A stretch of 64,000 nucleotides of DNA, taken from assembly GCA_013036105.1 (NCBI GenBank), contig JAAXCX010000007.1:1-64000 (forward strand), written 5' to 3'. Below the pieces are notes generated by a model that saw only the letters and a program-made list of their open reading frames with translations, did no database searches and had not been told where the DNA came from. A program made the position numbers and the translations under genes. Positions 15,541 to 24,466 of this stretch are shown piece by piece (within the stretch, counting starts at the first letter, position 1; the number at the start of each line of letters is the position of its first letter). The DNA is from Vulcanimicrobiota bacterium. GTDB taxonomy: Bacteria > Vulcanimicrobiota > Vulcanimicrobiia > Vulcanimicrobiales > Vulcanimicrobiaceae.

Positions 15541-16569
15541 TTATTGCCAGGGCTCCCACGGACCCTCGTAGAGCCGCGTGAAGAGGTCCTCGGGGCGCGG
15601 GTAGGCGACCGACTCGGCCCGGTCGGTCGCTTCGTTGGTCTCGGCCAGAATCGAGGCTTTCAGGTCGTCCAGCGACTCCGGCGTGAGCACGCCTTGCTCG
15701 ACCAGCGTCCGCTCGAAGGCCGGCACCGGGTCTTCCTTACGCCGCTCGTCGACTTCTTCGCGCGTGCGGTAACTGCGGTCGTCGTCGTCGGTGGTGTGCG
15801 AGAGAAAGCGGTAGCACTTGGCCTCGATCAGGGTCGGGCCGCCGCCGAGGCGCGCGCGGTCCATCGCTTCCTTTGTTACCGCGTAGCACGCGACGGGGTC
15901 GAAGCCGTTGACGACCACGCCCGGCATTCCGTATCCGGCCGCGCGCTTGTAGACGTCGGGCTGGCCCATCTGCGCCGAAAGCGGCGTGCTGATCGCCCAC
16001 TCGTTGTTTTCGCAGAGAAAAACGATCGGCAGTTTGTGGACGGCCGCGAAATTTACGGCTTCGTGCCATTCGCCTTCGCTGGTCGCACCGTCGCCGAATG
16101 TTGTGAGCACCGCGCGTCCGCGCTCTTTGCGCAGCTTGATCGCATAGGCCGCGCCGACCGCGTGCGAGGTTTGCGCCGCAATAACGGAGCTGATCGTGTA
16201 GAGGCCGAGTTTTTTGCTCGCGTAATGGTGTGGAAACTGCCGGCCGCCGCTGTGGTCGTCGATGCGAGCGAAAAGCGAGAGCATCACTTCATACGACGTC
16301 AGGCCGATGCCCAGATCCAATCCCAGATCGCGATAGTACGGAACCAAAATATCTTTGCCGCGTTCGAACGCCATCGCCGCGCCCGCTTGCACTGCTTCGT
16401 GTCCCTCGCTGGCCGATGCAAACGGAATCTTCCCCTGGCGGTTGAGCGCGAAGCCGCGATTTTCCAGCGTCCGGTGCAAAATCATGATGCGCAGCATGGC
16501 GACGAGTTGCTCGTCGCTCAAGTTGTGCCGTTCGAACTCAGGGGTTCGTGGGGTTGCCGCACTTGCCAT
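15541..16569 (-). CDS. 2-oxoacid dehydrogenase E1 alpha subunit, copy 2 (tandem paralogue)
   Basis: This second E1-alpha, also 342 residues, heads the operon. It keeps the full TPP motif (GDGATSEGEWHEAVNFA, ending FLCENNEWA) and the same YEGPWEPWQ C-terminus. The two copies align without gaps over most of their length but differ in the substrate-side stretch after YGMPG and in the C-terminal helices. Both look intact, so this is an old duplication kept under selection, perhaps giving different 2-oxoacid specificity with a shared E1-beta and E2. Confidence 0.92.
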   Translation of the reverse strand: MASAATPRTPEFERHNLSDEQLVAMLRIMILHRTLENRGFALNRQGKIPFASASEGHEAVQAGAAMAFERGKDILVPYYRDLGLDLGIGLTSYEVMLSLFARIDDHSGGRQFPHHYASKKLGLYTISSVIAAQTSHAVGAAYAIKLRKERGRAVLTTFGDGATSEGEWHEAVNFAAVHKLPIVFLCENNEWAISTPLSAQMGQPDVYKRAAGYGMPGVVVNGFDPVACYAVTKEAMDRARLGGGPTLIEAKCYRFLSHTTDDDDRSYRTREEVDERRKEDPVPAFERTLVEQGVLTPESLDDLKASILAETNEATDRAESVAYPRPEDLFTRLYEGPWEPWQ

Positions 16570-16654
16570 CGGCTTACTGTACTCGCCCGGATTTCAGAGC
16601 AAATCCTGCGGCGCCCGGCCGGAGAAGCCGGCCTGAGCCAAGAAATTTGGAGAG

Positions 16655-17470
16655 ATGAGGGTGATAGTGTTCCAGGCCTTTTTGATTGCGCTACTGGCTG
16701 GCGTGGCTCCAGTTTGCAGCAAAGCAGCGGATTCGCGGCCACCTATCGAGCTTTGTCCCGCCAGCCCCGGCGTGATTGAGGCCGTCGCGCCGTCGCTCTA
16801 TAGCTTCGACGTCGTCGCGCCGACGCCAAGGACCGTGCGAGGCACACTCGCAGTCGAAACAGATACGGGCTGGTTCCGCGTCCCATTTGGGCCCCTCAAA
16901 TTAGAACCTGCGGTTCTTCAGCTCGCTACACACGGTCAGAAAGTGACTCAGACCGGACCGAGATCGCCCGTGCAATATGTCAATTTTGCGCGGCCCGTTA
17001 AGATTCACAGTTTCTTTATGGAAAGCGCAGCCGCAGACGTTTTAGACTGGGCGACCGCTGGGCTTTTTCGATGTTCGCCTCAACCCACGTTCCCGAGCGA
17101 TTTTGAACCGGTAGGTTCGGAAAAAACACCCTATGTAAGCATTCTCGCGGGCGCAAAGACCATCAGCGCAGTTGCCGTTCCTCCGATTCTGCGAACGGAT
17201 TGTGCAGCGCCGTTTGTTGACGCGAGGGTTGTCACTCAGGCGCAGGCCGTTTATCCTTTTTCGCGGCGAATGGGTCCGGCAACATCCATGGTCAAGATTA
17301 CGCTGGATCCAAACGGTCAAGTCGTTGATGCGAGAATCTTTAAGAGTTCGGGCTACGACGCATTTGACATCGCAGCGCTCGACGCTGCGAAACTGTCGAA
17401 ATACTCTGCCCGAATTGCATACTGCAGACCCGTCGTAAGCAACTATATTTTCAAGGTGACGTTCCAGTAG
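16655..17470 (+). CDS. Secreted four-cysteine protein with TonB-C-like domain, family member 1
   Basis: A signal peptide (about residues 1-24) is followed by ELCPA and a beta-rich N-terminal domain (Y-SFDVVAPTPRTVRG, DTGWFRVPFG). After a linker comes a TonB-C-like domain: DPNGQVVDARIFKSSGYDAF, AKLSKYSARIAYCRP and YIFKVTF. The four conserved cysteines sit in ELCPA, FRCSP, DCAAPF and AYCRP and could form two disulfides. Five relatives occur in this window (17470, and four at 47.7-50.6 kb). There is no N-terminal membrane anchor or proline-rich spanner as in true TonB, so a periplasmic or extracellular role is likely. Function unknown. Confidence 0.8.
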   Translation: MRVIVFQAFLIALLAGVAPVCSKAADSRPPIELCPASPGVIEAVAPSLYSFDVVAPTPRTVRGTLAVETDTGWFRVPFGPLKLEPAVLQLATHGQKVTQTGPRSPVQYVNFARPVKIHSFFMESAAADVLDWATAGLFRCSPQPTFPSDFEPVGSEKTPYVSILAGAKTISAVAVPPILRTDCAAPFVDARVVTQAQAVYPFSRRMGPATSMVKITLDPNGQVVDARIFKSSGYDAFDIAALDAAKLSKYSARIAYCRPVVSNYIFKVTFQ

Positions 17471-18294
17471 TGATGCGTCTCATTTTCGGGGCAGCGGCGG
17501 TCGTGCTCGGGTTCTTGTTCGCAACGGCGCGAGCGCAGGCAGCAGCCGAGTTTTGCCCCGCGACGCTGGTGAGCGATCCGGTGATGGTCGACGGAAACCT
17601 TGCGCGGCTGCGCTTAGGCGCGATCAGCCCGCGCACTGTGAGCGGTGTCGTGAGGCTGCAAACCGCGAAGGGTTGGTACGCGGCTTCATTTGACAACGTA
17701 CCGTTCAAGTCGCTACAGCAGAATTACAACGACCAAGGCATGACGTTTAGCCACGAGGATTTTCTTTCGGACGACATTATGGTGAAGCTGCCTACGCGCG
17801 ACCAGGTTTTGTATGCCTATGTCGCGCAGGCGCGCGCTACCGGCGATGCGCTCATGAATTGGGACCGTTACGGCGACGTCGCGTGCTCGCCGACGCCGTT
17901 TTCACCGAGCGATAAGCGAAACGCCGCCCGGCCAATGCCGGTGCTTTCAAAAACGCCGATCGCCCTAACGGCGAAAGCGATCGATGCGCCGTTCAGCGGG
18001 ACGTGTGCCGAGCCGTTCGCCGACGTGCAAGTTACCAAACCGGGGCCATTTCACTATCCCGGCATTCTGGGGCGCGACGATCCGACGGCCCGTCCGACCG
18101 GCGTAACGGTGGTTGTGGTGGCGGTGGATCGCGACGGAAGCGTGGTTGACGCATGGGTGTGGGAACCGATCGGTACGCCGATGCTCGACCAGTCCGTGGT
18201 TGACGAAGCGCGCAAAGCCAAATACTCGCCGGGCAAAGCGTTCTGTGAAAACGTACCCGGCTATTTCGTGCTGCGCTCGGTCTTTACGCAGTAG
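17470..18294 (+). CDS. Secreted TonB-C-like family member 2
   Basis: This gene begins on the last base of member 1's stop (GTG 17470) or, more likely, at the ATG at 17473, so the two are in one operon. It has a signal peptide ending near ARAQA, EFCPA at the mature N-terminus, KGWYAASF in the beta domain, then VACSP, TCAEPF and a TonB-C-like end (DRDGSVVDAWVWEPIGTP, KAKYSPGKAFCENVPGYF). The same four-cysteine pattern is kept although most of the sequence differs from member 1. Function unknown. Confidence 0.8.
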   Translation: MMRLIFGAAAVVLGFLFATARAQAAAEFCPATLVSDPVMVDGNLARLRLGAISPRTVSGVVRLQTAKGWYAASFDNVPFKSLQQNYNDQGMTFSHEDFLSDDIMVKLPTRDQVLYAYVAQARATGDALMNWDRYGDVACSPTPFSPSDKRNAARPMPVLSKTPIALTAKAIDAPFSGTCAEPFADVQVTKPGPFHYPGILGRDDPTARPTGVTVVVVAVDRDGSVVDAWVWEPIGTPMLDQSVVDEARKAKYSPGKAFCENVPGYFVLRSVFTQ

Positions 18295-18296
18295 CG

Positions 18297-18482
18297 TCAG
18301 GGCCGTTTGTTGATGTCGTCGCGAATCGCTTGCGAAGCGGCGTCGGCGGCTTTGATCGCTTTCTCGGCGCCTTTTTTAAAGAGCTTCGTGAGCTGATTGG
18401 CGGCCTCTTCGAGCTGGGGCTTGGTTTGCTCGAAAGCGTCTTGCACTTGCTTCTTGGCCTTTTCGATCGTATCGTCGTTCAT
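18297..18482 (-). CDS. Small helical protein of unknown function
   Basis: This 61-residue protein is strongly charged and alanine/lysine/glutamine-rich, predicted as one long amphipathic helix or coiled coil (KAKKQVQDAFEQTKPQLEEA, LTKLFKKGAEKAIKAADAAS). It lacks a signal peptide or membrane segment. Its ATG overlaps the stop of the upstream gene (ATGA), so the two are co-translated. The composition recalls phasin- or stress-type helical proteins, but I assign no function. Confidence 0.6.
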   Translation of the reverse strand: MNDDTIEKAKKQVQDAFEQTKPQLEEAANQLTKLFKKGAEKAIKAADAASQAIRDDINKRP

Positions 18483-18811
18483 CGTTCGGTCACCGTGAGC
18501 ACCCAGCGAATGGCGCGCGCGTACTGGTCCATTTCGCGGACCGTCCGGCTGAGCCAGGCGGAGGGGCCTTTCTCATCGTCGTTACTGCGGGCGGGGGGAA
18601 GGTGTTTCGCGTAGGCAAGCGCCGCGTCCAACTGCGCCTCGACCTGGGGCCAGCGGCCGCGGAGCGATTCTTCTGATGCATCGGGGAGGCGTTCGATCAC
18701 CGGCGGAGCCGGCATGGCCGGATCGCACAGCGCGAATTCCAGCCGCGCGAGCGCGTAGTCGGCGCTCACGCTAATAAACGAAGCCAGCAATTGCACCAGC
18801 CGAACTTCCAT
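18479..18811 (-). CDS. Hypothetical protein, 110 residues
   Basis: A soluble, mostly helical protein starting MEVRLVQLLASFIS and ending in VREMDQYARAIRWVLTVTER. No family is recognised. It precedes and overlaps the 61-residue helical protein and is divergent from the oxidoreductase gene at 18854. It is supported by the tight coupling with its downstream neighbour and by the lack of a better frame in this stretch. Confidence 0.55.
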   Translation of the reverse strand: MEVRLVQLLASFISVSADYALARLEFALCDPAMPAPPVIERLPDASEESLRGRWPQVEAQLDAALAYAKHLPPARSNDDEKGPSAWLSRTVREMDQYARAIRWVLTVTER

Positions 18812-18853
18812 CTACGGGAGCGTTTTCGCTTAGCGCCGAAAGGCGGCCTGGTA

Positions 18854-20095
18854 GTGAGTTTGGTTGGAGATTCTCGGCGCTATGTGATCGTCGGAAACGG
18901 TTTTGCGGGCACGACCGCGGCCGAGCAGCTGCGCAAACACGATCCATCTTGCTCGATCGTGCTTTTCACCGACGAACCCTACACACTCTACAACCGGATC
19001 GCGCTGCCGCCGATGTTGCGTAAACAGGTGACCGAACAAAAAGTCATCATGCGCGATCTCGCGTGGCACGAAAAATTGAACATCGAACTGCATTTGGAGA
19101 CGCGCGTCGATAGCGTCGTTCCCGGCGAGAAGGTCGTCCAAGCCGGCGGCAAGTCCTATCCGTACGATGCGATGCTGGTCGCCACCGGCGGGCGGCCCAA
19201 TCCGCATCCGGCTCCGGGCTACGGTGGCGCCAACGTCTACAATTTTCAATACATGAGCGATACCAAAGCGATCTCGCAAGAGCTTGAAACGGCCAAGGCG
19301 GGCGTGGCGATCGGCGGATCGTTCATTGCGTACGAGTTGGCCGAGGCGTTCGTTTCGCGCAAGGTCGAGACGCATTGGTTGATGCGCGGGCCGTACGCGC
19401 TTTCGCGCATGCTCGACGACGTCGCCGGCAACATGATCGACGAAGCCGCCAAGACCGACGGCGTGCACATGCATTACGGCGACGAGATTACCGAGTTCGT
19501 GCGCGATAATGGCGTCGTGAAGAAGATCCGTACAAAAAAGGGTCTCGAGATCGAAGCGCAGTGCTACGGCGTCGGCCTGGGATTGACGATGAACACCGAG
19601 GTGCTCGACGGTAGCGGCGTCGACACCAGTAAAAATGGGATCCTCTGCGACGATGGCTTGGAGACGAACGTCAAAGGCATTTTTGCCGCGGGTGATATCG
19701 CCGATTTCTACGATCCGATTCTCGAAATGCGCTACCGGATGGGGACATGGAATAATGCCGGCGCGCATGGCAAGGTCGCCGCGCAAAACATGATGGGCGG
19801 CAGCGAAAAATACCACGATGTTCCGGAGTATTCAAGTTTGCTTTTCAAAGGCCAAACGATCACGCAGTTCGGGCTCTCTCCGGAATATCGCAGCGACATC
19901 GAAACCGTCTTCATGGTCGACAAAGAAAAGAAATGGTACCGCGCGCTGTACTTCTGGGAAGACCGCCTCGTCGGCGGCCTCTTTATGGGCAAAGGCAACC
20001 GTAGCGGCAAACGCAAGTACGTCGACACGATCAAAAGCAAAGAACGCTTCCCGAAACCGCAGTGGAAGACGATGCTCGATTGGACGCACGATTGA
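18854..20095 (+). CDS. FAD-dependent pyridine nucleotide-disulfide oxidoreductase
   Basis: The fold is a two-dinucleotide-binding reductase related to rubredoxin/nitrite reductase NAD(P)H domains. It has an N-terminal FAD motif (YVIVGNGFAGTTAAEQLR), ATGGRPNP in the linker, a second Rossmann motif (GVAIGGSFIAYELAEAF) and FAAGDIADF near the end. I take GTG 18854 as start, giving about 413 residues, because the flavin motif lies just after it and an aaaggcgg site lies upstream. No CxxC pair is present, so it is not a disulfide reductase. Its electron acceptor is unknown. Confidence 0.88.
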   Translation: MSLVGDSRRYVIVGNGFAGTTAAEQLRKHDPSCSIVLFTDEPYTLYNRIALPPMLRKQVTEQKVIMRDLAWHEKLNIELHLETRVDSVVPGEKVVQAGGKSYPYDAMLVATGGRPNPHPAPGYGGANVYNFQYMSDTKAISQELETAKAGVAIGGSFIAYELAEAFVSRKVETHWLMRGPYALSRMLDDVAGNMIDEAAKTDGVHMHYGDEITEFVRDNGVVKKIRTKKGLEIEAQCYGVGLGLTMNTEVLDGSGVDTSKNGILCDDGLETNVKGIFAAGDIADFYDPILEMRYRMGTWNNAGAHGKVAAQNMMGGSEKYHDVPEYSSLLFKGQTITQFGLSPEYRSDIETVFMVDKEKKWYRALYFWEDRLVGGLFMGKGNRSGKRKYVDTIKSKERFPKPQWKTMLDWTHD

Positions 20096-20565
20096 AGATC
20101 TATTTCTTGCGGCACGGCGTCGCGGTCGAGCCCGAGGATTGGAAGGGCAATGATTACGACCGTCCGCTGACCGATGACGGACGTGAACGCATGAGACGGG
20201 AAGCGAAGGCGATCCGGAAGCTGGAGCTAAAGCTCGACGCGATCCTCACGAGTCCGCTGCTCCGCGCCAAGGAAACCGCGGACATTGTGGCGCGTGAACT
20301 CCGAATGCCCTCGAAAGAAGACGAGCGGCTCGGCGGCGATTTCGACGTTCCGAGTTTAGAAGCGATATTGCAGGGTTGCGCGGATCTGAAGGCGCTGATG
20401 CTGGTCGGACACGAGCCGAGCATGAGCTCCGTTATCGGCCGGCTCATCGGCGTCGCAAGAATCGATCTCAAAAAAGGCGGCTTGGCTTGCGTGGAGCTGG
20501 CTGATGCTTCAACGATGACGGGTGAGTTGCACTCGCTTATTCCACCGAAAGTGTTGCTGCTCTAG
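20092..20565 (+). CDS. sixA: Phosphohistidine phosphatase SixA-like
   Basis: A histidine-phosphatase superfamily protein with the catalytic RHG motif (IYFLRHGVAVEPEDW) and the second active-site His in MLVGHEPSMS. The length from TTG 20092 is 157 residues, as in SixA. TTG overlaps the TGA of the upstream oxidoreductase (TTGA), which fixes the start. SixA enzymes remove phosphate from phosphohistidine, for example in PTS or phosphorelay proteins; here the partner is unknown. The 3' end overlaps the convergent beta-CASP gene by four bases. Confidence 0.88.
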   Translation: MKIYFLRHGVAVEPEDWKGNDYDRPLTDDGRERMRREAKAIRKLELKLDAILTSPLLRAKETADIVARELRMPSKEDERLGGDFDVPSLEAILQGCADLKALMLVGHEPSMSSVIGRLIGVARIDLKKGGLACVELADASTMTGELHSLIPPKVLLL

Positions 20566-21914
20566 ATCGTGACCGTCGAGCCGCGGGCGGCGACGTGTGC
20601 GTCCCAGCCGTATTTCGATTTCACGAGATCGCACAGTGACTGCGCCGCAACCGGATCGCCGTGCACGGCGTAGTAGGTAGGCTTGCCGGTGCACGTGTCT
20701 AGCCATTGCTGAATCTCGTTGCGATCGGCATGGGCGCTGTAACCTGAGATAATACCGGTGGCGGCTTTTACCGGCAAAACGTCGCCGTAGATTTTTACCG
20801 ACGTCGCGCCGTTGGTCATGAGAAACCCGAGCGTGCCCGCGCCCTGGAAGCCGACGAAGAGAACCGTCGCCTTCGGATCTGAAACGTGATTGTGCAGGTG
20901 ATGCAGCACGCGCCCGCCGGCGGCCATGCCGCTTGCCGAAACGATGATGTGCGGACCGGTTACGTTGTTGATCGCTTTGGATTGCTCGGTTTCAACCGCA
21001 ATTGTAAGGTTGTCACATCCGAACGGCTTGCCGCCGGTTTCAAACGCCACCGGTTTGTGCCAAGCCGGATAATCGTTAAAGAGTTGGTCGACCTTGGCGG
21101 CCATGGGGCTGTCGAGAAAGACCGGTACGTGCGCGAGCGCGGGAACCTGCCGCTGCAGCTGGCCGATCGAGAGCAAAATTTCTTGCGAACGCTCGACGGC
21201 GAACGCTGGAATAACGATAGCGCCACCGCGCGCGACGCCGGCCGCGAGCATGTCGCCAAGCTGCTGCAGCGCGTCTGGCGGATGCACGCGGTCGCCGTAC
21301 GTCGACTCGCAGACGAGCACGTCGGCTTCGCCCATCGCCGTCGGATCGTAGAGCAGGGTGCGGTTGTAGCGCCCGATGTCGCCTGAAAAAATAACGCGGC
21401 GCCCTTCGACCTCGACGCAGGCGAACGCCGAGCCGATAATGTGCGCGGCGTTCTTATAGACGACCGAAAAACCGGCGGCATCGAACGGCTTTTCGAGCTC
21501 GAAGCCTTGGGTTTGCTGTATTGTTTGCTGAACGTTCGTCTCGTCGTAGAACGGTGGAGGCGCGTAGGGTTCTTCGTGGAAGCCGCGTTTTTTCAAGTGC
21601 CGCTGCAGATGGGCGGCATCCTCGAGCACGATGTTCATCAGCGCGCGCGTGGGAGCCGTTGCAAAGATCGGGCCTTTGAAACCGTCGCGCACCAGTTTGG
21701 GCAAATACCCGATGTGATCTACGTGTCCATGCGTGATGACGACGGCGTCAATTTGCGCCGCCGGAACCGGGAGAGGCACGCTGTTCAGCGCGACGATATT
21801 GGATGTTCCTTGGAAGAGCCCGCAATCGATGAATATGCGCCGGCCGTTGCTGGTGAGAAGATGTTTGCTGCCGGTGACGGTTCCGGCCGCACCGACGAAG
21901 GTAAGCTCAGCCAC
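20562..21914 (-). CDS. MBL-fold/beta-CASP ribonuclease (YSH1/CPSF73-like)
   Basis: This 450-residue protein combines a metallo-beta-lactamase core with a beta-CASP insert and C-terminal RMMBL motif, the architecture of RNA-processing nucleases. The zinc motif is H62-G-H64-V-D66-H67, SGDIGRYNR carries the GD ligand, and the later motifs are VSASGMAAGGRVLHHL and ISGYSAHADRNEIQQWL. GTG 21914 is chosen because it overlaps the stop of the LOG gene by eight bases and VAELTFVGAAGTVTGS is the family's normal start. It likely acts on RNA ends in the cytoplasm. Confidence 0.92.
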   Translation of the reverse strand: MAELTFVGAAGTVTGSKHLLTSNGRRIFIDCGLFQGTSNIVALNSVPLPVPAAQIDAVVITHGHVDHIGYLPKLVRDGFKGPIFATAPTRALMNIVLEDAAHLQRHLKKRGFHEEPYAPPPFYDETNVQQTIQQTQGFELEKPFDAAGFSVVYKNAAHIIGSAFACVEVEGRRVIFSGDIGRYNRTLLYDPTAMGEADVLVCESTYGDRVHPPDALQQLGDMLAAGVARGGAIVIPAFAVERSQEILLSIGQLQRQVPALAHVPVFLDSPMAAKVDQLFNDYPAWHKPVAFETGGKPFGCDNLTIAVETEQSKAINNVTGPHIIVSASGMAAGGRVLHHLHNHVSDPKATVLFVGFQGAGTLGFLMTNGATSVKIYGDVLPVKAATGIISGYSAHADRNEIQQWLDTCTGKPTYYAVHGDPVAAQSLCDLVKSKYGWDAHVAARGSTVTI

Positions 21915-22536
21915 CCGATTCCTGCACAATGCGCGGACGCGGGCGCGGCGGAGGCATGGCCGATTTTGAATGGCGATCGAATGCGTGCGAACTGGGAATC
22001 GGTTCGGTCCGGTATTTCTCCAGGCAGCGATCGACGAGCAGCTCGGGGTTCTCATCGTAGAGAATGATCGAGCCGGTTTCTTTATGGACGAGCTTCGCGA
22101 TCCCCGAGAAGTCGTTGGAGATGCCGCCGGAGTTCAGCAAGACGCCGATCAACTTGCCTTCGTCGTATGCGATGCAAAATTCGCCGAGCGTTCCACTGCG
22201 GCCGCCGACGAAGAGTACAAAATCCGAACTATGGATGTTGTGCGTTTCACGGCCCATCAAACCCGAGCCCGTAAAAACCATCGTCGTGTACGGCTCAAGC
22301 GGCGACCCGTAGACGTTCACGTGTTCTTCCGGCGACAGCGCCGGCGAAACGCCCAGGCTGATGCCGTCGGCTTCATGCGCACCCATGACCGCGGCGTGCG
22401 GCAGCCCGGGACACGCGCCGGTCACGATGGTGCAGTCGCGTTCGGCCACGCGCCGCCCGAGCCGCGCCGCGAGCGCTAACTCGGCGCCGGTAATCGCGCC
22501 GCCGGCCGAGCCCATCACGCCGATTTGGATCCTCAT
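21907..22536 (-). CDS. LOG family (lysine-decarboxylase-like) protein
   Basis: A Rossmann-type protein of the LOG/TIGR00725 family: GVMGSAGGAI near the N-terminus, TGACPGLPHAA, and GGRSGTLGEF, corresponding to the family PGGxGTxxE nucleotide-phosphate motif. Some LOG members hydrolyse nucleoside monophosphates such as cytokinin ribotides, while many are uncharacterised. The Pro/Arg-rich C-terminus (SAMPPPRPRPR) looks disordered. It is translated just ahead of the beta-CASP nuclease with an eight-base overlap and is divergent from ETF-QO. Confidence 0.85.
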   Translation of the reverse strand: MRIQIGVMGSAGGAITGAELALAARLGRRVAERDCTIVTGACPGLPHAAVMGAHEADGISLGVSPALSPEEHVNVYGSPLEPYTTMVFTGSGLMGRETHNIHSSDFVLFVGGRSGTLGEFCIAYDEGKLIGVLLNSGGISNDFSGIAKLVHKETGSIILYDENPELLVDRCLEKYRTEPIPSSHAFDRHSKSAMPPPRPRPRIVQESGG

Positions 22537-22561
22537 GACAGGCGCCGTGTTCGGCTAAGGT

Positions 22562-24253
22562 ATGCGCTCGTCCGCCCGCGAAGCTCATGCCGAAATGCCG
22601 GACCGTGAGTCGCTCGAAGTAGACGTCCTATTCGTTGGCGCGGGTCCGGCCAGTTTGGCGGGCGCGATTCGCCTCATGCAGTTAGCGAAGGCCGCCGGAC
22701 GCGAGTTGGAAGTTCTCGTGATCGATAAGAGCGGCGAGATCGGCAGCCATGGAATCTCGGGTGCCGTGATGGATCCGAAAGCGCTCGACGAGCTCTTGCC
22801 GGATTGGCGTGCGGAAGCGCCGGTCGAATCGGAAGTCACCGGCGATCAGTTGTGGTTTCTCACCGAGAGCGCCAAGATCAAAGCGCCGATCAATCCGCCG
22901 ATGATGAACAATCGCGGAAAATACGTCGCCTCGCTGCAAAAAATCGTAAAATGGCTGGGCGCGAAAGCCGAAGAGGCCGGGGCGCAAGTCTTTCCGGCAT
23001 TTCCCGGACAGGAGTTGTTGTGGGACGGCGAGCGCGCAATCGGCGTGCGCACGGGTGACAAAGGCGTCGACAAAAACGGCAACCCAAAACCGAACTACGA
23101 ACCGGGCGCCGATATTCTCGCGAAGATCGTCGTGCTCGGCGAAGGTCCGCGCGGCACGCTCGCCAAGCAGGCCGAAGCGCGGCTGCAGCTCGACGCCGGA
23201 CGCGAACCGCAAGTCTATGCGGCCGGCATCAAAGAGTTATGGCACTGTCCGCCGGGTCGCGTGCAGCCCGGCAGCGTGATTCACACCCTCGGCTATCCGT
23301 TGCCGCCCGAAACATTCGGCGGCGGCTTCGTGTACGGAATGCAGGAGGACATACTCGACGTCGGATTCGTGACGGGCCTCGACTATCGTAATCCGACGAC
23401 CGATCCGCACAATGAACTGCAGCGATTTAAACAGCACCCGGCCATTCGCGCGCTGCTTCAAAACGCGACGCTCGTTCGTTACGGCGCCAAAGCCATCCCG
23501 GAAGGCGGACTTTTTGCAATGCCGCGGATGTATAGTGACGGCTTGCTCATCGTGGGAGATTCGGCCGGTTTTCTAAACGGCATGCGGCTCAAGGGCATTC
23601 ACCTGGCGATGAAATCGGGAATGCTCGCTGCCGAGACCGCATTTGAAGCGCTGCAAGCCGGCGACACGGGCTCTGCGCGGCTTTCCGCGATGGAAAGCAG
23701 ATTCAAAGACTCGTGGGCGTATCGCGAACTTTTCGCGGCCCGCAACTTCCACCAAGGGTTCGAAGGCGGCTTGATTTCGGGCATGGTTAACGTCGGCCTG
23801 GGCATGATCACCGGCGGACGCGGCTTCGGATTCAAAAACAAACTGCCCGGCAAAGCCGGCTATGCGCGGATGGAAAAAGCCGGCTACAAACCCAAAGAAA
23901 CGCCGCGCGCGAAAATCGATAACGTCCTGACGTTTGGAAAACTTACCGATGTCTACAACAGCGGCGTGTCGCACGAAGAGAATCAGCCGTCTCACTTAAA
24001 GGTTGCCGACACGAACATCTGTCGCGACCGCTGCACGGTCGAGTACGGCAATCCGTGTCAGTATTTTTGCCCGGCCCAAGTCTACGAACCGTTCTTCGAG
24101 AAGAAGGACGGCGCGGGTGAGGTTGAAGGCCGGTTGCAAATCAATTTCACGAACTGCGTCCATTGCAAGACGTGCGACATCATGGATCCCTACCAAATCA
24201 TCACTTGGGTTCCCCCGCAAGGCGGGGAGGGCCCGGTCTACACGAACATGTAA
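22562..24253 (+). CDS. Electron transfer flavoprotein:quinone oxidoreductase
   Basis: ETF-QO carries electrons from ETF into the quinone pool during fatty-acid and amino-acid oxidation. The 563-residue chain has an FAD motif (VLFVGAGPASLAGAIRL), the family-specific DKSGEIGSHGISGAVMDP, a quinone/FAD region with GDSAGFLNGMRLKGIH, and a C-terminal 4Fe-4S ferredoxin-like end with NCVHCKTCDI preceding DPYQIITWVPPQGGEGP. M12 (22595) is an alternative start. ETF subunits themselves are not in the window. Next to the futalosine genes it points to menaquinone as acceptor. Confidence 0.95.
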   Translation: MRSSAREAHAEMPDRESLEVDVLFVGAGPASLAGAIRLMQLAKAAGRELEVLVIDKSGEIGSHGISGAVMDPKALDELLPDWRAEAPVESEVTGDQLWFLTESAKIKAPINPPMMNNRGKYVASLQKIVKWLGAKAEEAGAQVFPAFPGQELLWDGERAIGVRTGDKGVDKNGNPKPNYEPGADILAKIVVLGEGPRGTLAKQAEARLQLDAGREPQVYAAGIKELWHCPPGRVQPGSVIHTLGYPLPPETFGGGFVYGMQEDILDVGFVTGLDYRNPTTDPHNELQRFKQHPAIRALLQNATLVRYGAKAIPEGGLFAMPRMYSDGLLIVGDSAGFLNGMRLKGIHLAMKSGMLAAETAFEALQAGDTGSARLSAMESRFKDSWAYRELFAARNFHQGFEGGLISGMVNVGLGMITGGRGFGFKNKLPGKAGYARMEKAGYKPKETPRAKIDNVLTFGKLTDVYNSGVSHEENQPSHLKVADTNICRDRCTVEYGNPCQYFCPAQVYEPFFEKKDGAGEVEGRLQINFTNCVHCKTCDIMDPYQIITWVPPQGGEGPVYTNM

Positions 24254-24264
24254 GCGTGACGGTG

Positions 24265-24465
24265 ATGAAGGCGACGATCAACGGCAAGGTGCGCGAACTT
24301 CCCGACGGGATGACGATGGAGCGCTTGCTGGCGCATATCGACGCGCCCGAGCGCGGCATTGCGGTTGCGAAAAACGATCGCGTCGTTCGGCGCGCGTCGT
24401 TCGCGCAAGAAGTCGTCGAAGACGGGGACCGCGTCGAAATCATTCGCGCCGTGGCTGGAGGGTAA
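24265..24465 (+). CDS. thiS: Sulfur carrier protein ThiS
   Basis: A 66-residue ubiquitin-like protein starting [18 protein letters not shown] and ending in the diagnostic Gly-Gly that is adenylated and thiocarboxylated. It donates sulfur for the thiazole ring of thiamine made by ThiG. The ATG at 24265 lies 11 bases after the ETF-QO stop. The frame further upstream is inside ETF-QO and not coding. thiG begins two bases after the stop codon starts to overlap. Confidence 0.92.
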   Translation: MKATINGKVRELPDGMTMERLLAHIDAPERGIAVAKNDRVVRRASFAQEVVEDGDRVEIIRAVAGG

Positions 24466-24466
24466 T

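Noticed and set aside
18830-19816. 328-residue antisense frame in the oxidoreductase gene
   Set aside because: Composition is typical of an antisense frame in GC-rich DNA (His/Arg/Val rich), and the plus-strand oxidoreductase is clearly real.
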